DNA from: Candidatus Obscuribacterales bacterium
GTDB lineage: Bacteria > Cyanobacteriota > Vampirovibrionia > Obscuribacterales > Obscuribacteraceae
Assembly (NCBI GenBank): GCA_020050835.1
Contig: JAGVKB010000117.1
Location: 1 to 64,000, forward strand
Direction of reading: 5' to 3'
Length of the DNA stretch: 64,000 nucleotides
Below the pieces are notes generated by a model. The model was not told where the DNA came from. It did no database searches and worked only from the letters and a program-made list of their open reading frames with translations. Below, one piece after another: positions 35,924 through 45,056 of the stretch (positions within the stretch are counted from its first letter, which is position 1; the number at the start of each line of letters is the position of its first letter). Position numbers and translations under genes: made by a program.

Positions 35924-37411
35924 ATGTTCCTAGCACCACCTCTTGCGCCTGAAAAAAAGCGGCGCAGCCTGATTTTGCGAGCGTTTTCCAGATTCGGGCT
36001 GCTAACGACTCTGGTACTGCTCCTTGCCGTAAACGTTCTGCTCGTATACGCCCATTACTTCCTGGTAATCCCAACCGTCCAACCAAAGGAGCTCTATCAC
36101 CGTGCCTGGCAGATGGCCCGGGATAACCTGTACGACCAGAGCCGCCTGCGCGAGTGGGACAAATGGGAGCACAAGTACGACGACAAGATTGAGACCGAAG
36201 AGGACGCCATCAAGTACATCAACGAGATGATCGGCTCCCTCCAAGAGGTCGTCACCGGCTTCCTCGACGCCCGTACTGTTCAATCAGCGTCACAGCACGC
36301 CGACGAACATCTGATCGGGGTTGGAATTGTCTTCGATCTCCAAACCGACGGCAGCGGCCAGCTCAAGACGAATGCTCAGGGCAAGGCCATGCCGGTCGTT
36401 TCTGCCGACGGCTATCCGCTGGTCAAACACCTGCTGCGCGGTAGCCCCGCCTCCGGCTCCGTCATCAAGCCGGGCGATGCAATCGCCACCATCAACGGCA
36501 GACAGACCGTCGGTCTGTCCATCGAAGAGCTGACCGGCATCCTGCACGGTCAGCCCGGCACCAGCGTGGAGCTCGAGCTCAAGCGGCTGAGCGCCACCGT
36601 CAGAGAGACTCTGACCAGAGCGGAGGTGAGTATTCCAATCGTGACTACCAGGCGCTTGCCAGGCAACATCGGTTTCATTCGCCTGGAGACCTTCGACCGC
36701 TGGGACACCGCCGACCAGATGCAGGCGGCCCTCGAAGAGCTTGCCGATTGCGACGCGTACGTGATCGACGTGCGTGACAACACCGGCGGCTTCATCCATT
36801 CCGCTACGATCGCCGCCTCACTGTTCCTGGACAGCGGCACGATCACCACGATTGACTCTCGCATTCCGGAAGGCGGGTTCTTCAAGTACTCTTTCGGCGT
36901 GCACGGCAACTCTTACCGGTTTGAGCTTCAGAACGGACCGCTGGCCGGCTGGGGCGTGAAAGTACCGCGCCGGTTCGGCAGAGCTCTGGCCGAGCTGCCC
37001 GGCGAAGTCTTGACAGGACGCTTCGACAGACCGAAGACGCCCCACAACCTGACCGGCAAGAAGCCGATTGTAATTCTGGTCAGCGATTGGACCGCCAGCG
37101 CCGCTGAGCTGTTCACGGCCGCCCTCAAAGACAACGACCGCGCCACCGTTGTCGGTATCAAAACCTACGGCAAGGCGATCGGGCAGGTCTTCGTGCCGGT
37201 AGGCAACGGCGCCCGGCTGCGCATTACCAATCAGAAGCTGTGGCGTCCCAACGGCGATTGGATCGGCGACTGCGGTATGACCGTCTCCAACGGCGTCGTT
37301 CCAGACGTAATCGTCCAGCCCACAGCCAATGCCAACTTCGGCGACGAGACAGACACCCAGTTGAGAGTCGCCGTCGAAATCCTCGCCAAGAAGCTCGGAC
37401 AAAAGCCTTAG
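35924..37411 (+). CDS. Membrane-anchored S41 peptidase with PDZ domain
   Basis: A 495-residue C-terminal-processing-type protease. One N-terminal membrane helix (about residues 23-47) holds it in the membrane, facing outwards. A helical region (50-125) is followed by a PDZ-like domain (about 165-225; LRGSPASGSVIKPGDAIATI) and the S41 core. The catalytic dyad is Ser392 in TASAAE and Lys417 in TYGKA, 25 residues apart exactly as in E. coli Tsp. The motif is TASAAE where most have SASASE. AAAGGTG precedes the ATG at 35924. A related enzyme without PDZ lies at 53868-54911; both share the start-of-domain pattern YxRAW(Q/L). Confidence 0.9.
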   Translation: MFLAPPLAPEKKRRSLILRAFSRFGLLTTLVLLLAVNVLLVYAHYFLVIPTVQPKELYHRAWQMARDNLYDQSRLREWDKWEHKYDDKIETEEDAIKYINEMIGSLQEVVTGFLDARTVQSASQHADEHLIGVGIVFDLQTDGSGQLKTNAQGKAMPVVSADGYPLVKHLLRGSPASGSVIKPGDAIATINGRQTVGLSIEELTGILHGQPGTSVELELKRLSATVRETLTRAEVSIPIVTTRRLPGNIGFIRLETFDRWDTADQMQAALEELADCDAYVIDVRDNTGGFIHSATIAASLFLDSGTITTIDSRIPEGGFFKYSFGVHGNSYRFELQNGPLAGWGVKVPRRFGRALAELPGEVLTGRFDRPKTPHNLTGKKPIVILVSDWTASAAELFTAALKDNDRATVVGIKTYGKAIGQVFVPVGNGARLRITNQKLWRPNGDWIGDCGMTVSNGVVPDVIVQPTANANFGDETDTQLRVAVEILAKKLGQKP

Positions 37412-37519
37412 ACCGGCTTGAAAACCGAGCTTCGACTGGTTGAGAGATAGCCCTAGATTCCTCCGCACTCTGCACTCAATCGGCAGCGGTGCACCGTCCC
37501 TTCGAAAAAGCGAACGATT

Positions 37520-37553
37520 CGCCGGCCGGCAGCTTCTCAGTTGCCGGCCGGCG
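37520..37553 (+). terminator. Hairpin behind the S41 gene
   Basis: Twelve-base perfect, very GC-rich arms (37520-37531 and 37542-37553). No T-tract. It separates the S41 gene from the M16 gene. Confidence 0.6.
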
Positions 37554-37618
37554 GCAAATTCCCTTCCTGACAGCTGCCACCACCGGCGGTTGTTGATTCG
37601 TGCAAAGGAGTCCAAAAC

Positions 37619-40330
37619 ATGGAATCGATGCAACAAACTCTCATACGGCTCGGCATCACCCGCGTAGCCGAGTTTCGCGGTATCGTCGAGTATCGCCTCG
37701 ACATCAATGGTCTGAAGATCTTGCTGGTCGAAGACCACAAGCGACCGGTCGTACTGGTCGACCTGCTCTACCGCATCGGCTCGCGCAACGAAGCCAACGG
37801 GTACACCGGCTCGGCGCACTTCTTCGAGCACCTGATGTTCAAGGGCACGAAGGAACGCCACCCGAAAGACGGCCGCGGCATCGACGACCTGCTCAAGCCG
37901 GTCGGCGCGATGTACAACGCCAACACCTGGCTGGACCGCACTCAGTATTACGAAGTGCTTCCGGCCGACCAGCTCGAGCTCGGGCTGGCGATCGAGTTCG
38001 ATCGCATGCGCAACCTGGACGTCACCGTCGAAGACCGCAATTCGGAGATGACGGTGGTGCGCAGCGAATTCGAAATCGGCAAGAACGACCCCGAGCAGCA
38101 GCTCGACGAGCTGGGCTGGGCCACCGCGTTCACACAGCACGCCTACCACTGGTCGACGATCGGCTACCTGGACGACGTCGAGAACGTGTCGCTCGAACGC
38201 ATGAAGGAGTTCTATGACACCTTCTACCATCCCAACAATGCCACCTGCATCGTGCTGGGAGATTTTAATCCGCAAACGGCGCTCGAGCTGATACACAAGC
38301 ACGCCAGCCACATTCCGCCCTCGCCCAAGCCGATTCCGGAGGTTTACACGCGCGAGCCGGAACAATCGGGCGAGCGCCGCTTCGAAATCACCAAGTCAGG
38401 CAGCCTGCCGCTCTACTGGAGCGGCTACCACATCCCGCAGGCTCGCCATCGCGACACCTATGCACTAGCTGCCGCAGCAGCCATTCTCGGGTCCAGCGGT
38501 CGCCGTTCGAGCCGCCTCTACAAGAGCCTGATCGACTCCGGTCTGGCTGCGAGCGTCTCGGCACATGCTCAAGAGAATCGCGACCCGAGCCTGTTCCTCA
38601 TCTCCGCCACCGTCTCGCACGGCGGCAAGATCGAAGACGTCGAGAAGGTGATTCTCGACGAGCTGGCGAAACTCGCAGCCGAACCGGTTTCGGAAGCCGA
38701 GCTCAAGCGGGTGAAGGAGGCCAATCGCAAGGGCACCACGCTCGGGCGGGCCGACATCATCTCGCACCAGGGCCAGCTCGCCGAAGCCGAAGCGGTCGCC
38801 GACTGGCAGTGGATGGTGGAGTACGATGACAAGTACGATGCCGTCACCGCCGATGACATCATGCGGGCCGTCAACACCTACCTGGTGAAGAAGAACCGCA
38901 CGGTCGGACACTTCATTCCGCAGTCAGCTGACGTACAGCCCGGCGAAGCGCAGACCGAAACCGGCAACACCCCCCTGCCAAGCACCGCTTCCGAAGAGCA
39001 TTCCGCCGCGGCAGCAGCAGCCGACAGCCTGGCCTCGCAGGTGAGCCGCACTGTTCTGCCCAACGGTCTGACGGTGCTGATCCTGCCGATGAAAGGCACC
39101 GGCTCGGTGTCGATCAACGGCAAGGTGCGCGCCGGCTCCGTGTTCGCCGACAAGGACAAGTCGCTGGTGGCGGCGATGGTTGCCAACCTGCTGGTCAAGG
39201 GGTCGACCAACTACAGCAAGCAGACCGTGGCCGAACTGCTCGAGACGATGGGGACCGACCTCCGCTTCCGAGCCGGCAAGTTCGATGTCGGATTCGGGAC
39301 TACCGTCGTCACCGCCGACCTGCCCGAGCTGCTCAACCTGTCGGCCGACCTGCTCAGCCGACCACTGTTCGACACGTTGGAGCTGGAACGCGCCAAGAAG
39401 ATGAGCCGCTCCAATGTGGTGGCGGCGATGGACGATCCCGAGTCGATCGCCCAGAATCGTCTGAAGCAGGCGCTCTATGGGACGGACAGCGTCTTCTACG
39501 AGAAGCCGTTCGAAGTCAGCATGGCCGAACTCGGACCGATCAGCGGTGAAGATCTGCGCACATTCCACGCGCAGTGCTATTCGCCTGCGGCCACGATCAT
39601 CTCAATCGCCGGCGATGTCGACCCGGCTTACGCTCTGGAGCTGGTCAAAGCCAGCTTTGGCAGCTGGACCGGCGCCGCTCGCAAGCAGCTCGATCTCACT
39701 TCCCTCGACAAGCTGGGAGATCGGACCGCAATGTCCTCGCCCAAGAAAGCCGAGCGGATCGAGGTTCCGATGGCGGACAAGACCAGCGTGGCGATCGTGA
39801 TCGGGCTGTCGGCGCCGCTGGCGCGCAGCTCGAGCGACTACTGCGCGGCGGTCCTTGCCAACAGCGCCCTCGGTCACGACACGTTGTCGGCACGGCTCGG
39901 ACTGGTCGTCCGCGAAAAGCACGGTCTGACCTACGGCATCAACTCCTCTTTCGAGGACGTCAGCTTCCCGGGCGCAGCCTGGTTGATCGGGTTGGACACC
40001 AATCCGGCCAACGTCGAGAAAGCGCTCAAGCTGACCTACGAAGTGACCAAGGGCTACATTGAAGAGGGCATCACCGACAAGGAGCTCCAGAACGAAAAGG
40101 GGCGCACCGTCGGTGAATTCCAGCTTCGACTGCGCCATGCCGCCGGCATCGCGCAGGTGTTGACCGCCTACGAATCGCTCGGGATCGGCATCGCTGCGAT
40201 CGACAACTTCGGCCGCGACATCAATGCCGTGACCAAGGAAGAGGTCAACGAAGCGATTCGTCGCTACCTGCGGATCGACGAGGCGGTTACCGTTCTGGCC
40301 GGATCCTTCTCCTCCAACCAGAACCGGTAA
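37619..40330 (+). CDS. Two-domain M16 zinc metallopeptidase
   Basis: A 903-residue protein with two M16 units fused in one chain. The first unit is active: the inverted zinc motif HxxEH is His67-Phe-Phe-Glu70-His71 in SAHFFEHLMFKGT, and the distal Glu lies in the ENVxxE-like stretch near 140-150. The second unit (about residues 460-895) lacks the zinc motif and provides the clamshell partner (LTYGINSSFEDV). An Ala-rich linker (about 440-470) joins them. No signal peptide, so it is probably cytoplasmic and degrades peptides. AAAGGAG lies 9 bases before the ATG. It follows an S41 peptidase and precedes a nucleoside transporter. Confidence 0.92.
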   Translation: MESMQQTLIRLGITRVAEFRGIVEYRLDINGLKILLVEDHKRPVVLVDLLYRIGSRNEANGYTGSAHFFEHLMFKGTKERHPKDGRGIDDLLKPVGAMYNANTWLDRTQYYEVLPADQLELGLAIEFDRMRNLDVTVEDRNSEMTVVRSEFEIGKNDPEQQLDELGWATAFTQHAYHWSTIGYLDDVENVSLERMKEFYDTFYHPNNATCIVLGDFNPQTALELIHKHASHIPPSPKPIPEVYTREPEQSGERRFEITKSGSLPLYWSGYHIPQARHRDTYALAAAAAILGSSGRRSSRLYKSLIDSGLAASVSAHAQENRDPSLFLISATVSHGGKIEDVEKVILDELAKLAAEPVSEAELKRVKEANRKGTTLGRADIISHQGQLAEAEAVADWQWMVEYDDKYDAVTADDIMRAVNTYLVKKNRTVGHFIPQSADVQPGEAQTETGNTPLPSTASEEHSAAAAAADSLASQVSRTVLPNGLTVLILPMKGTGSVSINGKVRAGSVFADKDKSLVAAMVANLLVKGSTNYSKQTVAELLETMGTDLRFRAGKFDVGFGTTVVTADLPELLNLSADLLSRPLFDTLELERAKKMSRSNVVAAMDDPESIAQNRLKQALYGTDSVFYEKPFEVSMAELGPISGEDLRTFHAQCYSPAATIISIAGDVDPAYALELVKASFGSWTGAARKQLDLTSLDKLGDRTAMSSPKKAERIEVPMADKTSVAIVIGLSAPLARSSSDYCAAVLANSALGHDTLSARLGLVVREKHGLTYGINSSFEDVSFPGAAWLIGLDTNPANVEKALKLTYEVTKGYIEEGITDKELQNEKGRTVGEFQLRLRHAAGIAQVLTAYESLGIGIAAIDNFGRDINAVTKEEVNEAIRRYLRIDEAVTVLAGSFSSNQNR

Positions 40331-40431
40331 AGGCAACTGGTGGCAGACTGACTTCCGGTGAAACGTTTCGCCGTAAGCTCGGTCTGCCCGCCTTGCTCCT
40401 TTACTCCGTAAACAGAGGCGCTATCGGATTG

Positions 40432-40463
40432 AGAAGGGAGCAGAGACGGCTCTGCTCCCTTCT
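40432..40463 (+). terminator. Hairpin behind the M16 gene
   Basis: Thirteen-base perfect arms (40432-40444 and 40451-40463), 6-base loop. The tail TAGCCG has no T-run. Confidence 0.6.
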
Positions 40464-40585
40464 TAGCCGAAGCGATGAACAAGACGCTAGGCAAGCTCCT
40501 CCGTTTGCTTGCGCACTTCCTTGGTCCTGAGCGTCGGCGCCTTTCCGGCTCACCGCGCGCTCGCTTTCAGTGAGGGAGATCCGTA

Positions 40586-41806
40586 ATGGATAAACTCATC
40601 GCAGTTTTTGGCATCGCGGCATTCCTCGGACTGGCCGTCATTCTGTCCAACAACCGCCGGCGAATCAGCTGGCGACTGGTTGGCGGCGGGATCGGACTGC
40701 AGCTCCTGCTCGCCTTCGTCATCTTCAAAGTGCCGGCTGCGCAGTCAGTCTGCCAAGCGATCGGCGACGGCATTCAGAAGCTGCTCGACTACGCTTTGGA
40801 AGGGGCATCGTTCGTAGTTGGAGAGAAGTACGCCAGAGGAGAGTTCATCTTCTTTGTCCGAGTCGGCGCGTCGATCATCTTCATCTCGGCCCTGATGTCT
40901 CTGGCGTACTATCTCGGCATCATGCAACGCGTGGTCCGCTTCTTCGCTTTCATTTTCCAAAAGACGATGGGGGTTAGCGGGCCGGAGGCGCTCTCGACGG
41001 CAGCGGAGATCTTCATCGGGCAGGTGGAGTCTCAAGTGTTGATCAAACCGTACATTCCCAAACTCACCAACTCCGAGCTGCTGAGCGTGATGAGCACCGC
41101 GATGGCGACGATCTCGGGCTCGGCCCTGGTGGCATACGTGGCGATGGGAATCAATCCGGTTTACCTGCTCATGGCCTCGTTCATCACCGCTCCTTCCGCG
41201 CTCGTGATCGCCAAGATCATGTATCCGGAAACCGAGCAGGCTAGAGTGGCCGAACAAGCCGATCTCACCGTGCCGCAAGTGGCAGCGAATCCGATCGACG
41301 CCCTGGCGCTGGGCGCGGCGCAAGGCGCCCGAATTGCCATGAACGTGATGATCATGCTGGTAGCTGCCGTCGCTTTCGTGGCTTTGGTCAATGGCGGACT
41401 CGGCTGGGTATTGGCTAAAGTCGGCTTGAGCTGGCAGATCCAGGACATTTTCGCGGTAGTCTTCATGCCTGCCGCCTGGCTGATGGGAGTGCCCTGGAAT
41501 GAATGCTTCGAGGTCGGCCGACTGATCGCCATCAAAGTAATCCTCAACGAGTACATCGCTTACGGCGAGCTCGCTCCCGTGCTCGCTGGCAAAGGCGCCT
41601 ACGTACTGTCAGCGAAGACCCAGATGATCGCCTCCGTTGCGCTTTGCGGATTCGCCAATCTAGGCTCGATCGCCATTAATATCGGCGGCCTTTCGGAGAT
41701 GGCTCCGGAACGGCGGGCAGACATCGCCCGGCTCGGCTTCAAAGCGCTCGTAGCAGCAACGCTTGCATCGTGGCTTTCAGCAGCAATCGCCGGACTGCTG
41801 TTCTAG
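40586..41806 (+). CDS. nupC: Concentrative nucleoside transporter (CNT/NupC family)
   Basis: A 406-residue membrane carrier with 8-10 helices that imports nucleosides using a proton or sodium gradient. Family features: VRVGASIIFISALMSLAYYLG (about residues 91-111), MGVSGPEALSTAAEIFIGQVES (about 127-148) with the substrate-binding Gln/Glu pair of the family's G(x)TE(x)P-like region, and SGSALVAYVAMG. The C-terminal half ends CGFANLGSIAINIGGLSEMAP. The first 60 residues have two extra hydrophobic helices. GGGAGAT precedes the ATG. Lying among peptidase genes, it fits nutrient scavenging. Confidence 0.9.
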   Translation: MDKLIAVFGIAAFLGLAVILSNNRRRISWRLVGGGIGLQLLLAFVIFKVPAAQSVCQAIGDGIQKLLDYALEGASFVVGEKYARGEFIFFVRVGASIIFISALMSLAYYLGIMQRVVRFFAFIFQKTMGVSGPEALSTAAEIFIGQVESQVLIKPYIPKLTNSELLSVMSTAMATISGSALVAYVAMGINPVYLLMASFITAPSALVIAKIMYPETEQARVAEQADLTVPQVAANPIDALALGAAQGARIAMNVMIMLVAAVAFVALVNGGLGWVLAKVGLSWQIQDIFAVVFMPAAWLMGVPWNECFEVGRLIAIKVILNEYIAYGELAPVLAGKGAYVLSAKTQMIASVALCGFANLGSIAINIGGLSEMAPERRADIARLGFKALVAATLASWLSAAIAGLLF

Positions 41807-41838
41807 CTTAAAGGTCATTTCTGCAGCAGGGCGGGAAT

Positions 41839-41871
41839 GCCGCCGAGCGCCGATCACAGGCGCTGGGCGGC
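41839..41871 (+). terminator. Hairpin behind the nucleoside transporter gene
   Basis: Thirteen-base arms (41839-41851 and 41859-41871) with one mismatch, GC-rich, no T-tract. Confidence 0.55.
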
Positions 41872-41912
41872 TAATACCCGCTTCACTTCCAATTTGAAAA
41901 TCGAGGTAAACA

Positions 41913-43487
41913 ATGCATACCACGCATACCGGTTGCAAACTCATGCGCGGACCGAAGCCGAACAGGCAGGAGTCCGCCGCTCGACTGGCAGCCTTCACCG
42001 AGAAGCTGCCATCGAATTCGGTGGCAATCTTCGTCAGCAATCCCGAGGAGACGCGCAGCCGCGACACCGAATTCGAATACAGACAATCTTCCGACATCCT
42101 GTACCTCAACGGCTTTCCGGAGCCGCAGTCGGTGCTGATCGTATCCAAGCTCAAAGGCACGAACAAGGTCACCATGCTGGTGCGCCCCAAGGACGCGCAG
42201 CAAGAGCGCTGGACCGGCATTCGCCAGGGACTGGAAGGGGCCAAGGAGCACTACCTGGCCGACGACGCCAAGCCGATCGCCGAGTTCAAGAAGGTGATTC
42301 GCAAGCTCATCAAGAAAGCCAAGCGAATCTATTACGCCTCCGGTCACAATACCGAGTTAGACGAAGTGTTCGAGGCCGTGTGGTCCGCCAAGAAACGGAA
42401 GAGAAAGAAGCTGCGGAATCCTGAAACGATCGTTCACGAGATGCGGCTCTTCAAGTCCGAGGGCGAACTCGAGCTGATGCGGCAAGCCTCGGAGATCTCC
42501 GCTGAAGCTCACCGTGACGTGATGGCGTACTGCCGTCCCGGCATGAACGAATGCGAGCTGCAAGCGGTGGCCGAGTGCACATTCACCTCGCACGGCGCGG
42601 ACGCACCGTCCTACAACACAATCATGGCCGGCGGCCCGCGTGCCACCGTCCTGCACTATACCGACAACTCGCAGAGGCTCGAAGACGGGCAGCTCGTGCT
42701 GAACGACTCCGCTTGCGAGTATCAGGGTTACGCCTCCGACATCACCCGCACTTTCCCGGTAAACGGCCGGTTCAGTCAGGCCCAGCGCGAGATCTACGAG
42801 CTCGTGCTGAAGGCACAGGTGGCAGCGGTCGACGCAGCCAAACCGGGCATCCGACTCGGCGACCTGCACGACCTCACCAAATCCATCATGACCGCCGGGC
42901 TGATTGAGCTCGGTATCCTACCAAAGCCGGCCGAGCCTGCTGGCGACGCGGTCCAGAAGGTGGAGCTGACGAAGAAGGAGCGCAAGCAGCAGGCCAAGCA
43001 AGCCAAGAAGGCTGCGAAGAAGTCCAAGCAGGAAGCGAAGCAAGCCAAGAAGGACGGCAATTATCGCTCTGCAGCTCCGACGATCACCGACTTCTTCATG
43101 CACGGCACGTCGCACTGGATCGGCATCGACGTTCACGACGTCGGCAGCTACGAAACCGAAGACGGCACGCGTTCTGACAAGGGCAAAGGCAAGCGCCGAA
43201 TGCTGGAGCCGGGCATGGCCTTCACGGTAGAGCCCGGGCTCTACTTCGACGCCGACGATACGCGGGTACCCGAGCAATATCGTGGCATCGGCGTGCGCAT
43301 CGAGGACATCGTCGTCATCACCGAAGATGGTCGCGCGGTGCTTACCTCGGCGGTGCCGAAGACGGTCGATCAGATCGAGGCATTGATGGCGCGCAGTCGA
43401 GACGCCGACGTCAAAGGCAAGGGCAAAACCGGCGGTAAAAGTCCCGACCATGAGTCCTATCCGCGCCACTTTCCCGGCATTCACTAG
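41913..43487 (+). CDS. pepP: Xaa-Pro aminopeptidase (M24B) with Lys-rich insert
   Basis: A 524-residue cytoplasmic enzyme that removes an N-terminal residue ahead of proline. Its N-terminal creatinase domain spans about 15-165 and the catalytic pita-bread domain about 175-490. Dinuclear-metal ligands are present: Asp265 and Asp276 in LVLNDSACEY and YASDITRTFPV, His401 in SHWIGIDVHDVG, Glu440 in VEPGLYF and Glu464 in VRIEDIVV. A run of Lys, Ala and Gln (residues about 352-382) is inserted between the second Asp and the His, making the chain about 80 residues longer than E. coli PepP. The C-terminal tail is also Lys/Gly-rich. GAGGT lies upstream of the ATG. Confidence 0.9.
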   Translation: MHTTHTGCKLMRGPKPNRQESAARLAAFTEKLPSNSVAIFVSNPEETRSRDTEFEYRQSSDILYLNGFPEPQSVLIVSKLKGTNKVTMLVRPKDAQQERWTGIRQGLEGAKEHYLADDAKPIAEFKKVIRKLIKKAKRIYYASGHNTELDEVFEAVWSAKKRKRKKLRNPETIVHEMRLFKSEGELELMRQASEISAEAHRDVMAYCRPGMNECELQAVAECTFTSHGADAPSYNTIMAGGPRATVLHYTDNSQRLEDGQLVLNDSACEYQGYASDITRTFPVNGRFSQAQREIYELVLKAQVAAVDAAKPGIRLGDLHDLTKSIMTAGLIELGILPKPAEPAGDAVQKVELTKKERKQQAKQAKKAAKKSKQEAKQAKKDGNYRSAAPTITDFFMHGTSHWIGIDVHDVGSYETEDGTRSDKGKGKRRMLEPGMAFTVEPGLYFDADDTRVPEQYRGIGVRIEDIVVITEDGRAVLTSAVPKTVDQIEALMARSRDADVKGKGKTGGKSPDHESYPRHFPGIH

Positions 43488-43556
43488 GTAGTCCGACTCG
43501 AAATCTGAGCCGGACCGTTAAGTGAGGAAGCACCACTTGACTCACCGAACGCTGCT

Positions 43557-43602
43557 GCACCCGGCTGGATCCTCTAGCGATAGCGCGATCTACGCCGGGT
43601 GC
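43557..43602 (+). terminator. Hairpin behind the aminopeptidase gene
   Basis: Nine-base perfect arms (43557-43565 and 43594-43602) with a long loop, 70 bases past the stop. No T-tract. Confidence 0.45.
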
Positions 43603-43708
43603 CCTGGGGGCCGGGACCCGCCTCAACTGGCGAGGCCACCACCCCATTTATTACAACGGCTCGACTGACAGTCGAGCGACCAACAATCAATGCAGAGAGA
43701 ACGAATTC

Positions 43709-43960
43709 ATGCCGACACTCCTACAGATGGCGCTGGGTTACTTAGTGCTGGTGCTAGTCTTCACCGGCGGCACCTACGCCACATACCGCCTCTTCGAAGG
43801 TCACTCCTTCACACGCTTCCTGTTCTGGTCCTTCGTCGTGATGGTCTTCCTTGGAGCCGTTCTGCCTCCCGTTCTGTCCGGCCAAGCGGTCGGGTTAGGC
43901 GTGGCGATCGGAGCGAGTACCATCCTCGGTACCATCATGGCGCGGCGAGCCTCGAAGTAA
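43709..43960 (+). CDS. Small membrane protein (83 residues)
   Basis: Three likely membrane helices (residues 5-27, 35-55 and 57-77) and almost no loops. A GAGAGAACG site lies upstream of the ATG. It stands between the aminopeptidase and the exported repeat protein, each with its own hairpin, so it may be its own transcription unit. Function unknown. Confidence 0.75.
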   Translation: MPTLLQMALGYLVLVLVFTGGTYATYRLFEGHSFTRFLFWSFVVMVFLGAVLPPVLSGQAVGLGVAIGASTILGTIMARRASK

Positions 43961-43968
43961 GGCACTCA

Positions 43969-43995
43969 ACACGCCAGGCTTTCAACCTGGCGTGT
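43969..43995 (+). terminator. Hairpin behind the 43709 gene
   Basis: Ten-base perfect arms (43969-43978 and 43986-43995), 9 bases past the stop. No T-tract. Confidence 0.55.
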
Positions 43996-44113
43996 ACGAA
44001 TCAGTCCGGGAGCCGACAGCAGGCTAGGCTCACCGGACTGTCACATTAGCCTGCAACCTCGCTTGGGAACCGCATCGAACAAAAGCGGCTCTCCTAAAGA
44101 AAGGATACGACTC

Positions 44114-44818
44114 ATGCTTCGCTACGCAGCAATTTTGGCTCTGGCTCTGAGCCTTGCAGTCTTCGGTTTCAACTCCTCGGCCTTCGCGGCTGATGGCGGT
44201 CGTGGTGGCGGTCAGCACGGCGGTGGCAATCACGGCGGTGGCAACATCCACTCCGGCCACAACCACGGCCCCAATCACGGCGGTCATCCGGGTGGGCGGC
44301 CACCGGTCTACAACCCCGGCCACAACCCTGGTCATCACCACGGCCGCAACCCGGGCGTTCGTCCGCCGGTCTACAACCCCGGCCACAACCCTGGTCATCA
44401 CCACGGCCGCACCCCGAGCGTTCGTCCGCCGGTGTACAACCCCGGTCATGGGCACCACCATGGTCACAATCCGGTTGTTCGCCCGCCGGTGCACAATCCC
44501 GGTCATGGGCACCACCATGGTCACAATCCGGGCTGGCACCGTGCGCCTCCGGCTCACTACCACTGGCACAACAACGGTCGCTACTTCTACCACGACCGTT
44601 ACCGCGCGACGGCCTACCATTACATCTTCGGCCGGCACTGCTGGTTCGCGCCAGCGACCGGGTTGTATCTGGCGGTCGCTCCGCAGCTTCCCTTCGAGAT
44701 CACGATCGTGGTCGACGAGGGTGGAGACCGGTACTACTACAACGCCGTTCGCATCGGCAACACTCGCACCTACCAGTACACCGACTGCTACGGTCGCCTG
44801 CTCCGGGTTCGGCTTTAA
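44114..44818 (+). CDS. Exported His/Gly/Pro repeat protein
   Basis: A 234-residue protein with a signal peptide (cut after SAFA, residue 25). Residues 27-60 are Gly/His-rich. Residues about 63-140 are imperfect repeats of a 19-21-residue unit built from NPGHxPGHHHGR and xRPPVYNPG. At the DNA level the unit is 63 bp (44305-44367 and 44368-44430, two near-identical copies, then shorter variants). The C-terminal 75 residues form a separate domain ending YQYTDCYGR. The His content predicts metal binding; the Pro/Tyr repeats suggest a cell-surface or matrix protein. Its C-terminal domain resembles that of 26277-26762. AAAGGATACG precedes the ATG. Confidence 0.85.
   Translation: MLRYAAILALALSLAVFGFNSSAFAADGGRGGGQHGGGNHGGGNIHSGHNHGPNHGGHPGGRPPVYNPGHNPGHHHGRNPGVRPPVYNPGHNPGHHHGRTPSVRPPVYNPGHGHHHGHNPVVRPPVHNPGHGHHHGHNPGWHRAPPAHYHWHNNGRYFYHDRYRATAYHYIFGRHCWFAPATGLYLAVAPQLPFEITIVVDEGGDRYYYNAVRIGNTRTYQYTDCYGRLLRVRL
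44305..44530 (+). repeat. In-gene tandem repeat, 57-63 bp unit
   Basis: Two copies of 63 bp (44305-44367, 44368-44430) differ at a few bases. Two further variants of about 57 bp follow, in which HNPGHHHGR is replaced by HGHHHGH. Copy number may vary among strains. Confidence 0.8.
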
Positions 44819-44890
44819 TCCGAAGCAGCAAGACGGACGCCCAGGAAACTGACCGGCGGCCGGCGGCCTGAACAGTAGCAATGCAGCCAG

Positions 44891-44955
44891 GAACCGGGGA
44901 TGGTGTCATATTGGCCGCCACCATCTCCGGTTCATTATTCTTCATTTTCGATTCT
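44891..44955 (+). terminator. Rho-independent terminator
   Basis: Fifteen-base arms (44891-44905 and 44919-44933) with one mismatch, followed by a T-rich tail (TTATTCTTCATTTTCGATTC and on to TTTTT). It ends the 44114 gene. Confidence 0.8.
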
Positions 44956-45056
44956 TTTTACTATATCTATTAGTGTCTAAACAAAAAGAGCAAAGAAGAC
45001 AGAAAAGCCCCACAATCATGGTTCTCACTGCTTCTTCAGACGGTCGGCGCGAGCGC

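Noticed and set aside
36818-38365. Long minus-strand open frame (515 codons)
   Set aside because: It lies antisense to the S41 and M16 genes, has no ribosome-binding site, and its composition is that of a GC-rich shadow frame.
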